Source: CAWICD01 sp052267165 (GTDB lineage: Bacteria; Vulcanimicrobiota; Vulcanimicrobiia; Vulcanimicrobiales; Vulcanimicrobiaceae). From it: 64,000 nucleotides of DNA. This document shows, one piece after another, positions 23,272 through 31,123 of this stretch; position 1 is the stretch's first letter, and each line of letters begins with the position of its first letter. Where the stretch lies: contig JBKQHO010000052.1 of NCBI GenBank assembly GCA_052267165.1, positions 1 to 64,000 on the forward strand, in the 5' to 3' direction. A model generated the notes under the pieces. The model saw only the letters and a list, made by a program, of their open reading frames with translations, ran no database searches and had not been told where the DNA came from. Both the position numbers and the translations under genes were made by a program.

Positions 23272-23736
23272 ATGCGAAGCGTCGTGGCCTTGCTCGTGAT
23301 CCTTGCGGCGGCAGCTTGCACGCCGGGCTCGTCGGCCGCGCCGGGCGCGGGCGCCGCGCCCTCCAACGCGCAGACCGTCGCCGTCGATGTCGATCTGACG
23401 AACGATCCAGGCGGCGCCACGCCGGCCGGCGCGGGCGGCGGCTACAAGCCGCTGGTCACCACCGTCGCGGTCGGCACGTTCGTGCGGTTCACGAACAGCG
23501 ACGGCTTCGCGCACACCGCGACCTCGCTTGCGGGCGCGACCTTTCCGAGCGCGTATCCGTTCACGAGCGCCGCCTTGCAGCAGAGCGGCGCGACGCTCTC
23601 GGGCGGCTTCAGCTCGGGAAGCCTGGCCGCGGGCGCGAGCTCGCAGGCGCTGCTCGCGGACCGCGCCGGCACCTACCTCTTCGGCTGCTTCTATCACTAC
23701 GGAACGCCGATGCGGGCCGTCATCGTTGTGCACTGA
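23272..23736 (+). CDS. cupredoxin-like lipoprotein
   Basis: Predicted lipoprotein of 154 residues with signal peptide and lipobox (LAAAAC), followed by a plastocyanin-like domain. Candidate copper ligands are His in FAHTATS, Cys and His in LFGCFYHY, and Met in GTPMRAV, giving the order His-Cys-His-Met expected for a blue copper site. The ATG at 23272 directly precedes the signal sequence. It resembles the cupredoxin at 18.9 kb in the CxYHY motif, so the two are paralogues. It lies upstream of a c-type cytochrome outer membrane protein, across a foldback element; a shared role in extracytoplasmic electron transfer is plausible. Confidence 0.82.
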   Translation: MRSVVALLVILAAAACTPGSSAAPGAGAAPSNAQTVAVDVDLTNDPGGATPAGAGGGYKPLVTTVAVGTFVRFTNSDGFAHTATSLAGATFPSAYPFTSAALQQSGATLSGGFSSGSLAAGASSQALLADRAGTYLFGCFYHYGTPMRAVIVVH

Positions 23737-23754
23737 GCGAGTACGCTATGTGTA

Positions 23755-23923
23755 TTAACAGTGTGCGGAAAAACCCCCGCACCAGTCGCGGCCGGCTTTT
23801 CCGCTGGCTCTTCGTCGCCGCCTCGGTTACAATGCGCCCTGGCATTGCGCCCTCGGCGGCTCCTCGATCCAGCGAAAAATCCACGCCGCTTTGTGGCACG
23901 GGGGTTTTTTCGCACCCTGTTAA
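23755..23923. repeat. 169-bp foldback (MITE-like) element bounded by TTAA
   Basis: The interval starts TTAACAG and ends CTGTTAA. The terminal 25 bases at each end match as inverted repeats at 23 of 25 positions, including the tract AAAAACCCCCG and its complement. Pairing continues imperfectly inward (GCGGCC..CCGCTGG against CCAGCG..GCCGC, GCCGCC against GGCGGC, AATGC against GCATT), so the whole element can fold into one long hairpin. No protein is encoded. TTAA at both ends could be a target-site duplication or part of the repeat. Its right end is four bases from the next gene's start. A large transcribed hairpin with a regulatory role is the alternative. Confidence 0.6.
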
Positions 23924-23927
23924 AGGC

Positions 23928-25058
23928 ATGCGCGCGCTATTCGCAGCCGGCCTGCTGCTCGCGGCGTTACTCGCAATGCGCGCGCCGGCCAACGCGATCC
24001 CGATCTTCGCGCAGCGCTATGCGTTATCGTGCGAAGCCTGTCATACCGTGCTGCCTGAGCTCAACGCGTTCGGCAACGCCTTTCGCGACCGCGGGTACCG
24101 CTTGCCGGGCGTGCCCCGCCACGGCACGACGGTCGTCGCGCTGCGCTACAACCTCGAGTGGCAGAGCGATCCCGCGCCGGGCTCGCGCCGCTTCACGCCC
24201 AGCAGCTCGCTGCTCGCCGACGAGGACATCGGCGCGATCAACGCCTTCCTGCACTACGGGCTGGGCGTCGACGGCTCCCCGAGCAAACCGTTCTTGGGCT
24301 TCTTGTCGTACTACGCCGAGCGGCTGCGCACGCTGTTTCGCCTCGGCCTCTACGAGCTGCCGCTGCCGCATTCGCCGGTTCAGCGGCTCGACGACGTCAC
24401 GACCTACGGCTACGAGGGGACGACGGTCGGACAGAACGATTTGGCGCTCAACGCGCCGCGCTTGGGGCTCGAGACGGAGCGTACGTTCGGCGCGACGCGG
24501 CTGGCGGCGTCGCTCGCGTTCGGTGAGTTCAAGGGCGCTGCGTACGGCGGCGCTCCGGTCGACGACGGGACGCGCACCGTCGCGGCTGCGCCGGAGCTCG
24601 GGCTGTTCGCAAGCGGTCCGCTCGTGCCGTGGCTCACGCTGAACGCGCAGGCGCTCGAAGGCGTGCGCAGCATCGCGCTGCCCGGACGGCTGCCGTTTCA
24701 CGACGCCTACACGCGCCTCGGTCTCGGTTTCGGTACCGCGTTCTTCAGGCAGATGCTGCAGCTTGACGCGCAACAGTGGCTCGGTCGTGACGGGGATGCC
24801 GACGGCAGCGGCGACCCGCTGAACTCGAGCGGCGGCTACGTGCGCCTAAAATACTTCGCGACGTCCCACTTCTACGTTGCGACGCGTTACGACGCGCAAG
24901 CCGCACCCTTTGCCACGCGCGACGTGGTCTTCTATGTCGGAACGTTCGTGACCAAGCACGCTCGTATCGTTTTGCAGCAAACCAATAACTTGCTCGGCGG
25001 TAAGCCGTCGTACTCCGGCGAATTCATCGTCGGCGTTCCCTGGCCGTTGCGCGAATGA
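23928..25058 (+). CDS. c-type cytochrome outer membrane protein
   Basis: A 376-residue exported protein with a signal peptide (LFAAGLLLAALLAMRAPANA). One haem c motif CEACH follows soon after, within the pattern FAQRYALSCEACHTVLPELNAFG, known from a family of outer membrane cytochromes. The rest is rich in alternating hydrophobic/aromatic strands typical of a beta-barrel (RLGLGFGTAFF, YVRLKYFATSHFYVATRYD) and ends in a Trp-containing strand. It probably places a haem at an outer membrane pore. A response regulator and kinase gene pair follows 27 bases downstream and may be co-transcribed. Confidence 0.8.
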   Translation: MRALFAAGLLLAALLAMRAPANAIPIFAQRYALSCEACHTVLPELNAFGNAFRDRGYRLPGVPRHGTTVVALRYNLEWQSDPAPGSRRFTPSSSLLADEDIGAINAFLHYGLGVDGSPSKPFLGFLSYYAERLRTLFRLGLYELPLPHSPVQRLDDVTTYGYEGTTVGQNDLALNAPRLGLETERTFGATRLAASLAFGEFKGAAYGGAPVDDGTRTVAAAPELGLFASGPLVPWLTLNAQALEGVRSIALPGRLPFHDAYTRLGLGFGTAFFRQMLQLDAQQWLGRDGDADGSGDPLNSSGGYVRLKYFATSHFYVATRYDAQAAPFATRDVVFYVGTFVTKHARIVLQQTNNLLGGKPSYSGEFIVGVPWPLRE

Positions 25059-25085
25059 GCCGTCGCTGGTGAAAACGGGAGTCCG

Positions 25086-25787
25086 ATGCGCGTTCTAGTC
25101 GTGGAAGACAACCTCGAGATCGCCGGCGCGATCAAGGCGATGCTGGCCCGCAGCAAGTTCGCCGTCGACCTCGCGCCCGACGGCGAGCGCGGCCTCGAGT
25201 GTCTCTTGCGCGGCGCGTACGACGCCGCCGTCGTCGACGTGATGTTGCCCGGCCGCGACGGCTTCTCGATCTGCCGCGAGGCCCGGGCTGAAGGGATCAC
25301 GACGCCGCTGCTCATCCTGACGGCGCGCGACGCCGTCGAGGATCGCATCCGCGGGCTCGACGCGGGGGCCGACGATTACCTGATCAAGCCGTTCTCGGAA
25401 GACGAGCTCGCCGCGCGTCTGCGCGCCCTGCTGCGCCGCGCCGACCGGCCCGTTCTCTCTGGCGCGATCGTTGCCGGCGCGCTCGTCATCGACGTCGCCG
25501 CCCGCAACGCGACGGTCGGTGAGCGGCCGCTCGATCTGGGGGCCACGGAGTTCCGCTTCCTCGAGTTTCTGGCACGCAACCGCGGGATGACCTTCTCGCG
25601 AACGCAAATACTCGAAAAGATTTGGGATTACGATTTCCAGGGTTCCAGCAACATCGTCGACGTGTACGTGAGCCAGCTGCGCCGCAAGCTGCGCCGGGTG
25701 GGCTCGAACGTGTCGATCGTGACGGTGTGGGGCGTCGGTTACAAGCTCGTCGCGGAGACGCCGAAAAACGGATCCTCGCGCGGCTGA
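25086..25787 (+). CDS. OmpR/PhoB-family response regulator
   Basis: A 233-residue two-component DNA-binding regulator. The receiver domain has acidic residues E7 and D8, phospho-acceptor D51 (AAVVDVMLPGRDG), Thr (ILTARD) and Lys (YLIKPF). The C-terminal winged helix has SSNIVDVYVSQLRRKL and VWGVGYKL. The histidine kinase gene overlaps its 3' end, so this is a cognate pair. Its position after the cytochrome gene suggests control of redox or metal envelope genes, but that is inference. Confidence 0.95.
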   Translation: MRVLVVEDNLEIAGAIKAMLARSKFAVDLAPDGERGLECLLRGAYDAAVVDVMLPGRDGFSICREARAEGITTPLLILTARDAVEDRIRGLDAGADDYLIKPFSEDELAARLRALLRRADRPVLSGAIVAGALVIDVAARNATVGERPLDLGATEFRFLEFLARNRGMTFSRTQILEKIWDYDFQGSSNIVDVYVSQLRRKLRRVGSNVSIVTVWGVGYKLVAETPKNGSSRG

Positions 25788-26671
25788 CCGCCGCGTATCT
25801 CGCCGTCTTCGCGACGGTCGTCGCGGCCCTCTCGATTCTCGCCTACGCCTACGTCGCGGCGAACTACCGCTCGATCGTCGCCCCGGCCCTGGAGACGCCC
25901 GAAGGGCGTGCCGGCTTCGCCGCGGCGATGCGGCCGGCGTTGGGCGCGATCCTGGCTATCGATGCCGCGCTGCTCGTGTTCGTCGGGGTCGCGTCGTACG
26001 CGCTCGCGCGCGCCGCGATCCGGCCGCTGGTCCTTGCGCGCGAGCGCGAAGAGCGCTTCACCGCCGACGTCGCCCACGAGCTGCGCACGCCGCTGGGCGT
26101 GATCGCGAGCCTGGCGCAGTCCGAAGCCGGCGCAACCCAAGGCAGCGTTCGCGCCGCGCTCGAGACGATCGCGCGCCGCGCGCTCGACGCCGGCACGCTC
26201 ATCGGCGACTTGCTGACGCTGGCGCGCACGAGCGATGCGCAGGGCCTCGTCACGGAGCCGGTCGATCTGGCGGTGCTGGCGGAAGCGGTCGTGCGCGACG
26301 CGCGCGCGGAGACTCCCGGCATCGCGATCGAAGGCCGCTTCGCGAGCGCGATCGTCGACGGCGACGCGCGCCGGCTCGCGCAGCTGGTTCGTAACCTGTT
26401 GCACAACGCGCAGCGTTACGCGTACGAGCGCGTCACGCTTACGGTCGAGACGCGTGAGGGCTCGGCGCTCGTTAGCGTCGAGGACGACGGTCCGGGCGTC
26501 GCGCCGGAGGTCGTTCCGCGCCTCTTTGAACGCTTCGCAAAGAGCGCGACGTCGCCCGGCAGTGGGTTGGGCCTCGCGATCTGCCGCTGGGTCGCGCGCG
26601 CGCACGACGGCGACGTTGCTTTCGCCGGAGGCTCGCGCTTCGTCGTCCGCCTACCGCTCGCCCGTACGTAA
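25727..26671 (+). CDS. membrane sensor histidine kinase
   Basis: Partner kinase of the upstream regulator, about 314 residues. Two membrane helices (about YLAVFATVVAALSILAYAY and ILAIDAALLVFVGVASYAL) enclose a short periplasmic loop. HisKA follows with H box TADVAHELRTPLG, then HATPase_c with N box NLLHNAQRY, DDGPGV and GSGLGLAIC. The start is uncertain: GTG at 25727 is the only usual start before the first helix and overlaps the regulator gene by 61 bases. The periplasmic loop is too small for a large sensor domain, so the signal may be membrane-linked. Confidence 0.88.
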   Translation: MGRRLQARRGDAEKRILARLTAAYLAVFATVVAALSILAYAYVAANYRSIVAPALETPEGRAGFAAAMRPALGAILAIDAALLVFVGVASYALARAAIRPLVLAREREERFTADVAHELRTPLGVIASLAQSEAGATQGSVRAALETIARRALDAGTLIGDLLTLARTSDAQGLVTEPVDLAVLAEAVVRDARAETPGIAIEGRFASAIVDGDARRLAQLVRNLLHNAQRYAYERVTLTVETREGSALVSVEDDGPGVAPEVVPRLFERFAKSATSPGSGLGLAICRWVARAHDGDVAFAGGSRFVVRLPLART

Positions 26672-26786
26672 ATCGGCGGCGCGCCGGGCGCGTGCACATA
26701 GTTCGGCGTCGCGCCGAACGCGTTTCAGAGATGCTTCATAGCTCGAGCGTACGCTCCGCACATACCGAGTCTTGCGGAGGACGAAC

Positions 26787-27311
26787 ATGCTACGAGTCAC
26801 GCTCATGTCATCGCTTACGTTAGCGGCGCTGTGCGCCTGCGGGGGCGGCGGATCTTCAGGCGGCGCGCCGGGCGCCGTTGCAGCAAACCTCCCGGCAGCG
26901 CCGGCCACGTCCGCGCCGGCGGCGTCGGGGCCGCTCGCGACGGCAACGCTCAACGGCGCCGCCGGCTTCGTAAACGCCGCCCAACATACGGTCTACGTGT
27001 TCGACGCCGACCTGGCCGTGCCGGGACGGTCGGCCTGCAGCGGGGCGTGCGCGCAAAACTGGCCGCCGGTCAGCCCGCCTGCCGGCGCGGCGATGCCCTC
27101 ACCGTGGTCCACGATCGTGCGCACCGACGGCAGCATCCAGCTGACCTACGCGGGCCGTCCGCTGTACACGTTCATCGCGGACACGCAGCCCGGTCAAACC
27201 AACGGCGACGGCCTCGTCGCCTTCGGCGGAACGTGGCACATTGCGCGCCCGACCTCCGCCAGCCCGGCTCCGACCACCGCGCCGAGCGCCACGCCGGGCA
27301 TGCCTTACTGA
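26787..27311 (+). CDS. secreted-repeat lipoprotein (Lipoprotein_15/COG4315-like)
   Basis: Predicted lipoprotein of 174 residues with lipobox LCAC followed by a Gly/Ser/Ala/Pro linker. The domain carries the secreted-repeat pattern HTVYVFDADL, SACSGACAQNWPPV, and again RPLYTFIADTQPGQTNGDGL. The paired Cys and the Y-x-F-x-x-D motif are hallmarks of this family, some members of which bind haem. GGAGG lies six bases before this ATG, which favours it over ATG 26772. The end overlaps the convergent anti-sigma gene by seven bases. It is probably another envelope redox component of this region. Confidence 0.82.
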   Translation: MLRVTLMSSLTLAALCACGGGGSSGGAPGAVAANLPAAPATSAPAASGPLATATLNGAAGFVNAAQHTVYVFDADLAVPGRSACSGACAQNWPPVSPPAGAAMPSPWSTIVRTDGSIQLTYAGRPLYTFIADTQPGQTNGDGLVAFGGTWHIARPTSASPAPTTAPSATPGMPY

Positions 27312-28033
27312 CTCGGATACGCCAGCGTCGCATCGGCGATGATCCGGCCCGACGCGCCGACCAGTTCGAGCGACGTCGGGCGCGGGAAGTCGCGCACGAA
27401 GAGCGTCGCCGTGCTGCCGCGGGCGTCGGGCTCGCCGAGATCCCGTTCGCCCGCGGCCGAGCGCGCGACCACGTGACACGCGCACGTCGCGCTGTCGACG
27501 ACGACGTAGAACCAGGCGCCGTCGCGCGCGTAGAGCGCCTTGCTGACGGGCGCGGCGGAATCGCGCGAGGTGAAGCTGACATGTTGGAAGTGCGAGCTCG
27601 CGATCGTCGCTAAGATCGCGCTGTCACGAGCGGCTTGCCGCATGTCGCCGTTGCGTTCGAGCAACACGCCTCCGCCGAGACCCGCCGCCAACAGCAGTGC
27701 GGCGGCCGTCGCCAGGAAGCTCGGTAAGCGCCGAGGCAGCCGGGCCGCCGGCGTGGCGGCCGCATCGCGCGGCGTGAACGGCACCACCGTTTGGGCCGAG
27801 GCCGTGATGCGCGCCGCGAGCCGTTCGGGCGGCGCGAACTGGGGAACAAAGACGTCGTCGAGCGCGGCGACCGTCGCCTCGGATTCGCCGAGCGCGCGGG
27901 CGCACGCGGCGCACGAGGCGACGTGCGTTTCGACCGCGACGCGCTCGTGCGGCTCGAGCACGCCGAGTGCGTAGAGCTCGGCCAGCTCGCCGATGTGCTC
28001 GCCCATATCGTCTCGTTCGTTCGCGGCGCTCAT
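27305..28033 (-). CDS. anti-sigma factor with zinc-binding domain
   Basis: A 242-residue membrane anti-sigma factor. The N-terminal zf-HC2-like domain carries HVASCAAC with an upstream His region. A single membrane helix follows (FLATAAALLLAAGLGGGVLL), and the exported C-terminal part resembles the RskA/anti-sigma-K domain (SKALYARDGAWFYVVVDS and RPTSLELVGASGRIIADATLAYPSQ). The start ATG overlaps the stop of the ECF sigma gene (ATGA), so the two are coupled, as expected for a sigma/anti-sigma pair. It should hold the sigma factor at the membrane until a signal arrives. Confidence 0.88.
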   Translation of the reverse strand: MSAANERDDMGEHIGELAELYALGVLEPHERVAVETHVASCAACARALGESEATVAALDDVFVPQFAPPERLAARITASAQTVVPFTPRDAAATPAARLPRRLPSFLATAAALLLAAGLGGGVLLERNGDMRQAARDSAILATIASSHFQHVSFTSRDSAAPVSKALYARDGAWFYVVVDSATCACHVVARSAAGERDLGEPDARGSTATLFVRDFPRPTSLELVGASGRIIADATLAYPSQ

Positions 28034-28599
28034 CGCGCACCCGCTCCTTTCTCGCTCAGCGCGACGTTCAGCTTGCGCAGCGCAAGCGAGAGGCGGCTCT
28101 TGACCGTGCCCAGCGGAACGCCGAGGCGCTCCGCCACCTGAACCTGCGTCAGCTGGCCGAAGTACGCCAGCTCGAGCGCGGCCCGCTGTTCGGCCGGCAG
28201 CGCCGCGAGCGCGCGCCGCAGTCGCTCCCGTTCCACGTTGTCGCTCACGTCGAACTCGTAGGCCGCCGGATCGGAACGCGCGGCCCGTTCCTCGATGTGG
28301 AAGTGTCGCGCGGCGTTGCGTTTGCGGGTGAGCGCCTCGTTGCGCACGCAGCCGAGCAGAAACGAACGGAGCGTGCCGCGTTCGCGGCGGTACGTGTCCG
28401 AGCGCTGCCAGACGCGCAGCAGCGCGTCGTGCACGCAGTCCTGCGCGTCCTCGTCGCTTCCCAGCACCTGGCGCGCGACGGAGTAGAGCGGGATCCGGTA
28501 GGCGGCGTAAACGCCCTCCAAACCGCTCGTCGTCCGCGCCAGAAAGTCGGCGACCATCCGCTCGTCCTCGCGCTGGTCGGTGCCGCTGCGGCCCTCCAC
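28030..28599 (-). CDS. ECF-type RNA polymerase sigma factor
   Basis: A 189-residue sigma-70 family factor of the extracytoplasmic-function group. Region 2 reads LYSVARQVLGSDEDAQDCVHDALLRVWQ in outline, and region 4 contains LPAEQRAALELAYFGQLT and the helix-turn-helix VAERLGVPLGTVKSRL. The pairing with an RskA-like anti-sigma factor suggests the SigK/SigL-like branch. It is third in a four-gene minus-strand operon after the cupredoxin and metallophosphoesterase genes, 12 bases from the latter. It probably controls its own operon, although no -35/-10 pair was identified with confidence. Confidence 0.93.
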   Translation of the reverse strand: MEGRSGTDQREDERMVADFLARTTSGLEGVYAAYRIPLYSVARQVLGSDEDAQDCVHDALLRVWQRSDTYRRERGTLRSFLLGCVRNEALTRKRNAARHFHIEERAARSDPAAYEFDVSDNVERERLRRALAALPAEQRAALELAYFGQLTQVQVAERLGVPLGTVKSRLSLALRKLNVALSEKGAGAR

Positions 28600-28611
28600 G
28601 TTGGAGTCCGC

Positions 28612-29493
28612 TTACCCAAGACTGTGGTCGGCTATGCGAGCGGGCGCATCGGCAACGAGCTCGACGCTGCGATAGCCCAGCACCTTGAGCAGCATGTCGT
28701 CGGGCACTTTGAGGGGACCGGGTTTGTCGGCCGTCCCCGGCGCCGGTTGCGGGTATGCGGTCGCCGCCGCGGTCGCGAACCGAATGTTGCCTTCGGTGTG
28801 CTGGATGATCTGGTGGATGTGGCCGTTGAGCACCGTGACCGCATCGAAGCGGCGTAGGGCCGCCAGCACGCGCGCGCCGTCTTCCGTCGTCCAGCCCCAC
28901 TTCGGATAGAGCGCGTAGAGCGGAACGTGACCGAACACGACGATCGGTGTCGAGGTCTTCTGCGCCGCCAGATCCTTTTCGACGTAGTCGATCTGATCGG
29001 TTCCGAGCTTGCCGTCGACTTCGAAGTTGAAGACGTTGACCAACGACAGAAAGTGGATGCCGCCTTGATCGAACGAGAACCAGCCGTTGGGCGCGTCTTT
29101 GCGTGCAAACGCGTCGAAGAAGCCTCGCGGCGTGCCGATCACGTCGTGCTCGCCCGGCAGCACGATGAGCGGCGCCTTCAGCGACGAGAGCACTTGCTTC
29201 GCCGCGTCGAACTGGGCCGCTTTGGCGAGGTGCGTGACGTCACCCGTGTGCACCACGAACGCGGGCTGCTGCGGCATGGCGTTGATCGCTTCGATCGTCT
29301 TGCTAAAGGTGCCGAGCACGTCGGGATTCTCGGGCCGCGAGAACCCGATGTGGCTGTCGCTGATTTGGATGAACGAGAAGGCGTTCGTCGCCGCGGCCGC
29401 GGGCTTGCTGGAGAGCAGACCCGTCGCCGACAATGTCCAGGCGATGCCGCTGCCGGTCCAGGCGACGTGTTCGAGGAAGTCGCTGCGTTTCAC
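28612..29493 (-). CDS. exported calcineurin-like metallophosphoesterase
   Basis: A 293-residue phosphoesterase with an N-terminal hydrophobic segment that may direct export (no twin-Arg seen). Dinuclear metal motifs are D46-x-H48 (DSHIG), GDVTH, GEHD, GHVP and GHIH. The third motif is normally GNHD; here Asn is replaced by Glu, which should alter one metal ligand. A subset of phosphoesterases linked to ECF sigma operons appears to have this form, so it need not be inactive. It is ten bases downstream of the cupredoxin gene and 12 upstream of the sigma gene. Substrate unknown. Confidence 0.85.
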   Translation of the reverse strand: MKRSDFLEHVAWTGSGIAWTLSATGLLSSKPAAAATNAFSFIQISDSHIGFSRPENPDVLGTFSKTIEAINAMPQQPAFVVHTGDVTHLAKAAQFDAAKQVLSSLKAPLIVLPGEHDVIGTPRGFFDAFARKDAPNGWFSFDQGGIHFLSLVNVFNFEVDGKLGTDQIDYVEKDLAAQKTSTPIVVFGHVPLYALYPKWGWTTEDGARVLAALRRFDAVTVLNGHIHQIIQHTEGNIRFATAAATAYPQPAPGTADKPGPLKVPDDMLLKVLGYRSVELVADAPARIADHSLG

Positions 29494-29503
29494 GTCATCG
29501 CTC

Positions 29504-29875
29504 CTATCGCTGCGCGCCGCTCGAAGGCAGCACGACGATCGTTGCCTTCATGTACGGGTGCAGCTCGCAGAAATAGTGGTAGGTGCCCGGCTTGAGGAAC
29601 ACGTGCTGCCACGTGCCGGCGCCGTCGAGGCCTTCGGAATCGAACGACTTGTCGTCGGCAGTCACCGTGTGCGCCTCGTCGTCGTCGTTAATGAAGGTGA
29701 CGCGGTCCCCGGCGTGGATCTTCGCCGGCGTCGGATTGTAAGCGAAGTCCTTGATGTGAACCGTAAGCACGGAAGGCAGCAACGCGGCGGCGGTCGTCTC
29801 CGCCGCGCTGCCGGGAACCCCGGCGAGGGCGAGGGAAAACGCCAGCCCACCGGCGCCGACGAGAAATCGATGCAT
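29504..29875 (-). CDS. plastocyanin-like cupredoxin, first gene of the sigma operon
   Basis: A 123-residue exported blue-copper-like protein. A signal peptide (LVGAGGLAFSLALAGVPGSAA) precedes a cupredoxin domain with ligands His (DEAHTVTADD), Cys, His and Met in HYFCELHPYMK, a classic C-x2-H-x2-M loop. GGAGA lies five bases before this ATG, so the ATG at 29896 is less likely. It leads the operon cupredoxin-phosphoesterase-ECF sigma-anti-sigma. It is therefore likely an output or sensor of that regulon. It is the most canonical of the three cupredoxins in the window. Confidence 0.88.
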   Translation of the reverse strand: MHRFLVGAGGLAFSLALAGVPGSAAETTAAALLPSVLTVHIKDFAYNPTPAKIHAGDRVTFINDDDEAHTVTADDKSFDSEGLDGAGTWQHVFLKPGTYHYFCELHPYMKATIVVLPSSGAQR

Positions 29876-30080
29876 GAAACTCTCCAAGTGAGGCAAATGT
29901 TCTGATGCGCCGGCCGGTACGTGACGTGACAGTCGCTGGGGCGCTCTTCGTCATCCCATGGACCGGCCGGCACATCAGTACGCTCGGCGCGCCGTCTCGG
30001 ATGACTCGATCGCGCGTTTCGAGCGAAAATCTTTGCGCCGAAGCCGGCCGAGCGGCTCCGGCGCGCGTGTCGGCCGCAGA

Positions 30081-30302
30081 CTACGGGCCGGAGAAGATGA
30101 AGCGGTCGCCCTGGCTCGGGTCGGCGAGCAAGCCGGGGGCTTCGTGCGCCGGGGCTTTGGAACTGGTGAGCGCGCAGGCGGTCGCCGAGGTCATCTGCGC
30201 CGGCGCGGTCGCCGTCGCGGCCAGCGATGCGGCTTGCGTGAGGCTAAACGAAGCGCTCGCGACGATGCCGAGCAAGGTCGCTCTCAGAATTAGATTCTTC
30301 AT
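30081..30302 (-). CDS. small secreted protein
   Basis: A 73-residue protein with a clear signal peptide (LILRATLLGIVASASFSLTQAASLA) and a short mature region ending QGDRFIFSGP with one Cys. An AAGGAGA seven bases before the ATG gives a strong ribosome binding site. Family not recognised. It stands alone between the sigma operon and a small possible gene at 30386-30655 on the same strand. Confidence 0.6.
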   Translation of the reverse strand: MKNLILRATLLGIVASASFSLTQAASLAATATAPAQMTSATACALTSSKAPAHEAPGLLADPSQGDRFIFSGP

Positions 30303-30385
30303 GTCGGTCTCCTTGAAGCGTGTGGGCTGGGACGTTTCAATCGCTACACCGGTACGCGCAAGGAGAGGAACGTGGATGAGTCGGT

Positions 30386-30655
30386 TTAGCGAAACCTTCG
30401 CGCGAAGCGCTGCGATGCGTGCCGGAAGTTGCGAGAGCAGCGTGCAATTGCGTCGGTCTCGGGCAGCAAGACGGCGAACTCGTCGTCCGGCGCCGAGCCG
30501 ATCGCCGTCGCGGCCCCAACCACCGCCAGTGCGACCGGCGCCCACAAGCCGCTCGATTCCGCCGGGCGCACAATCGGCACGTCGCCCTCGCGTGCGCTCG
30601 GGTGAGCGCAACCCAGGCGTTCTCCGGGTCCGTCCGGGAAGTCCGTCGTCTGCAT
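30386..30655 (-). CDS. possible small membrane protein
   Basis: An open frame of 89 codons with strong G/C preference at third codon positions, as in real genes here. It encodes a putative membrane helix (LWAPVALAVVGAATAIGSA) followed by a basic tail (RHASQRFARRFR). No convincing ribosome binding site precedes ATG 30655; an ATG at 30703 is an alternative. No family recognised. The rest of 30303-30780 holds nothing else I can support; a CGDCH in another frame here is probably chance. Confidence 0.33.
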   Translation of the reverse strand: MQTTDFPDGPGERLGCAHPSAREGDVPIVRPAESSGLWAPVALAVVGAATAIGSAPDDEFAVLLPETDAIARCSRNFRHASQRFARRFR

Positions 30656-30780
30656 TGGCAAGGGAGCCGACTCACGAAGCCGCTGAGCAGCGCCGCGCGG
30701 CATCGTGACAGTCGCCACAAGCTTCGGTCGCAGGCGGCGCCTGCACTGAAAACGCGGCCGAATCGACGAAAACTGATACG

Positions 30781-31080
30781 ATGAGCGCTTCGAACGTTGC
30801 CGCCGTTGGCGGTGAAGCCCCACCCTCGAGCACGGCCCAAGCGACCGCAAGATTTGAGGCCGCGGGCTTGCGCAGCTGCCCGCGCTGCCTCTCGATGTCG
30901 CCGCCGAATTCCGAAGGCTGCACCTTTTGCGGTCAACGCTTCAACCTTGCCTTCAAACGGCAAGCCGCGACGATGGTCCTGCGCGCTATCGTGATCCCGA
31001 TGGTGGTCGCGGCCGTCGGTGCCTGCCTTTGGTTCCTCGCGCTGGGCCAGTCGCCGGTCGTTCTCCTCGGTCCGCACTAG
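30781..31080 (+). CDS. zinc-ribbon membrane protein
   Basis: A 99-residue protein with a four-Cys zinc ribbon (CPRCLSMSPPNSEGCTFCG, about 33-51) followed by one membrane helix (VIPMVVAAVGACLWFLALG). The cytoplasmic ribbon plus anchor is typical of small uncharacterised bacterial membrane proteins. It lies 43 bases upstream of the AbrB-family gene and may be co-transcribed with it. Function unknown. Confidence 0.6.
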   Translation: MSASNVAAVGGEAPPSSTAQATARFEAAGLRSCPRCLSMSPPNSEGCTFCGQRFNLAFKRQAATMVLRAIVIPMVVAAVGACLWFLALGQSPVVLLGPH

Positions 31081-31123
31081 CCGGTCCACGCCGACGGGGC
31101 GGCGCCGCGCGCGCCCCGAACGC

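Noticed and set aside
30672..30923. CGDCH haem-binding motif in a minus-strand frame
   Set aside because: No signal peptide, overlaps the better-supported zinc-ribbon gene on the other strand, and a single CxxCH is frequent by chance in this composition.
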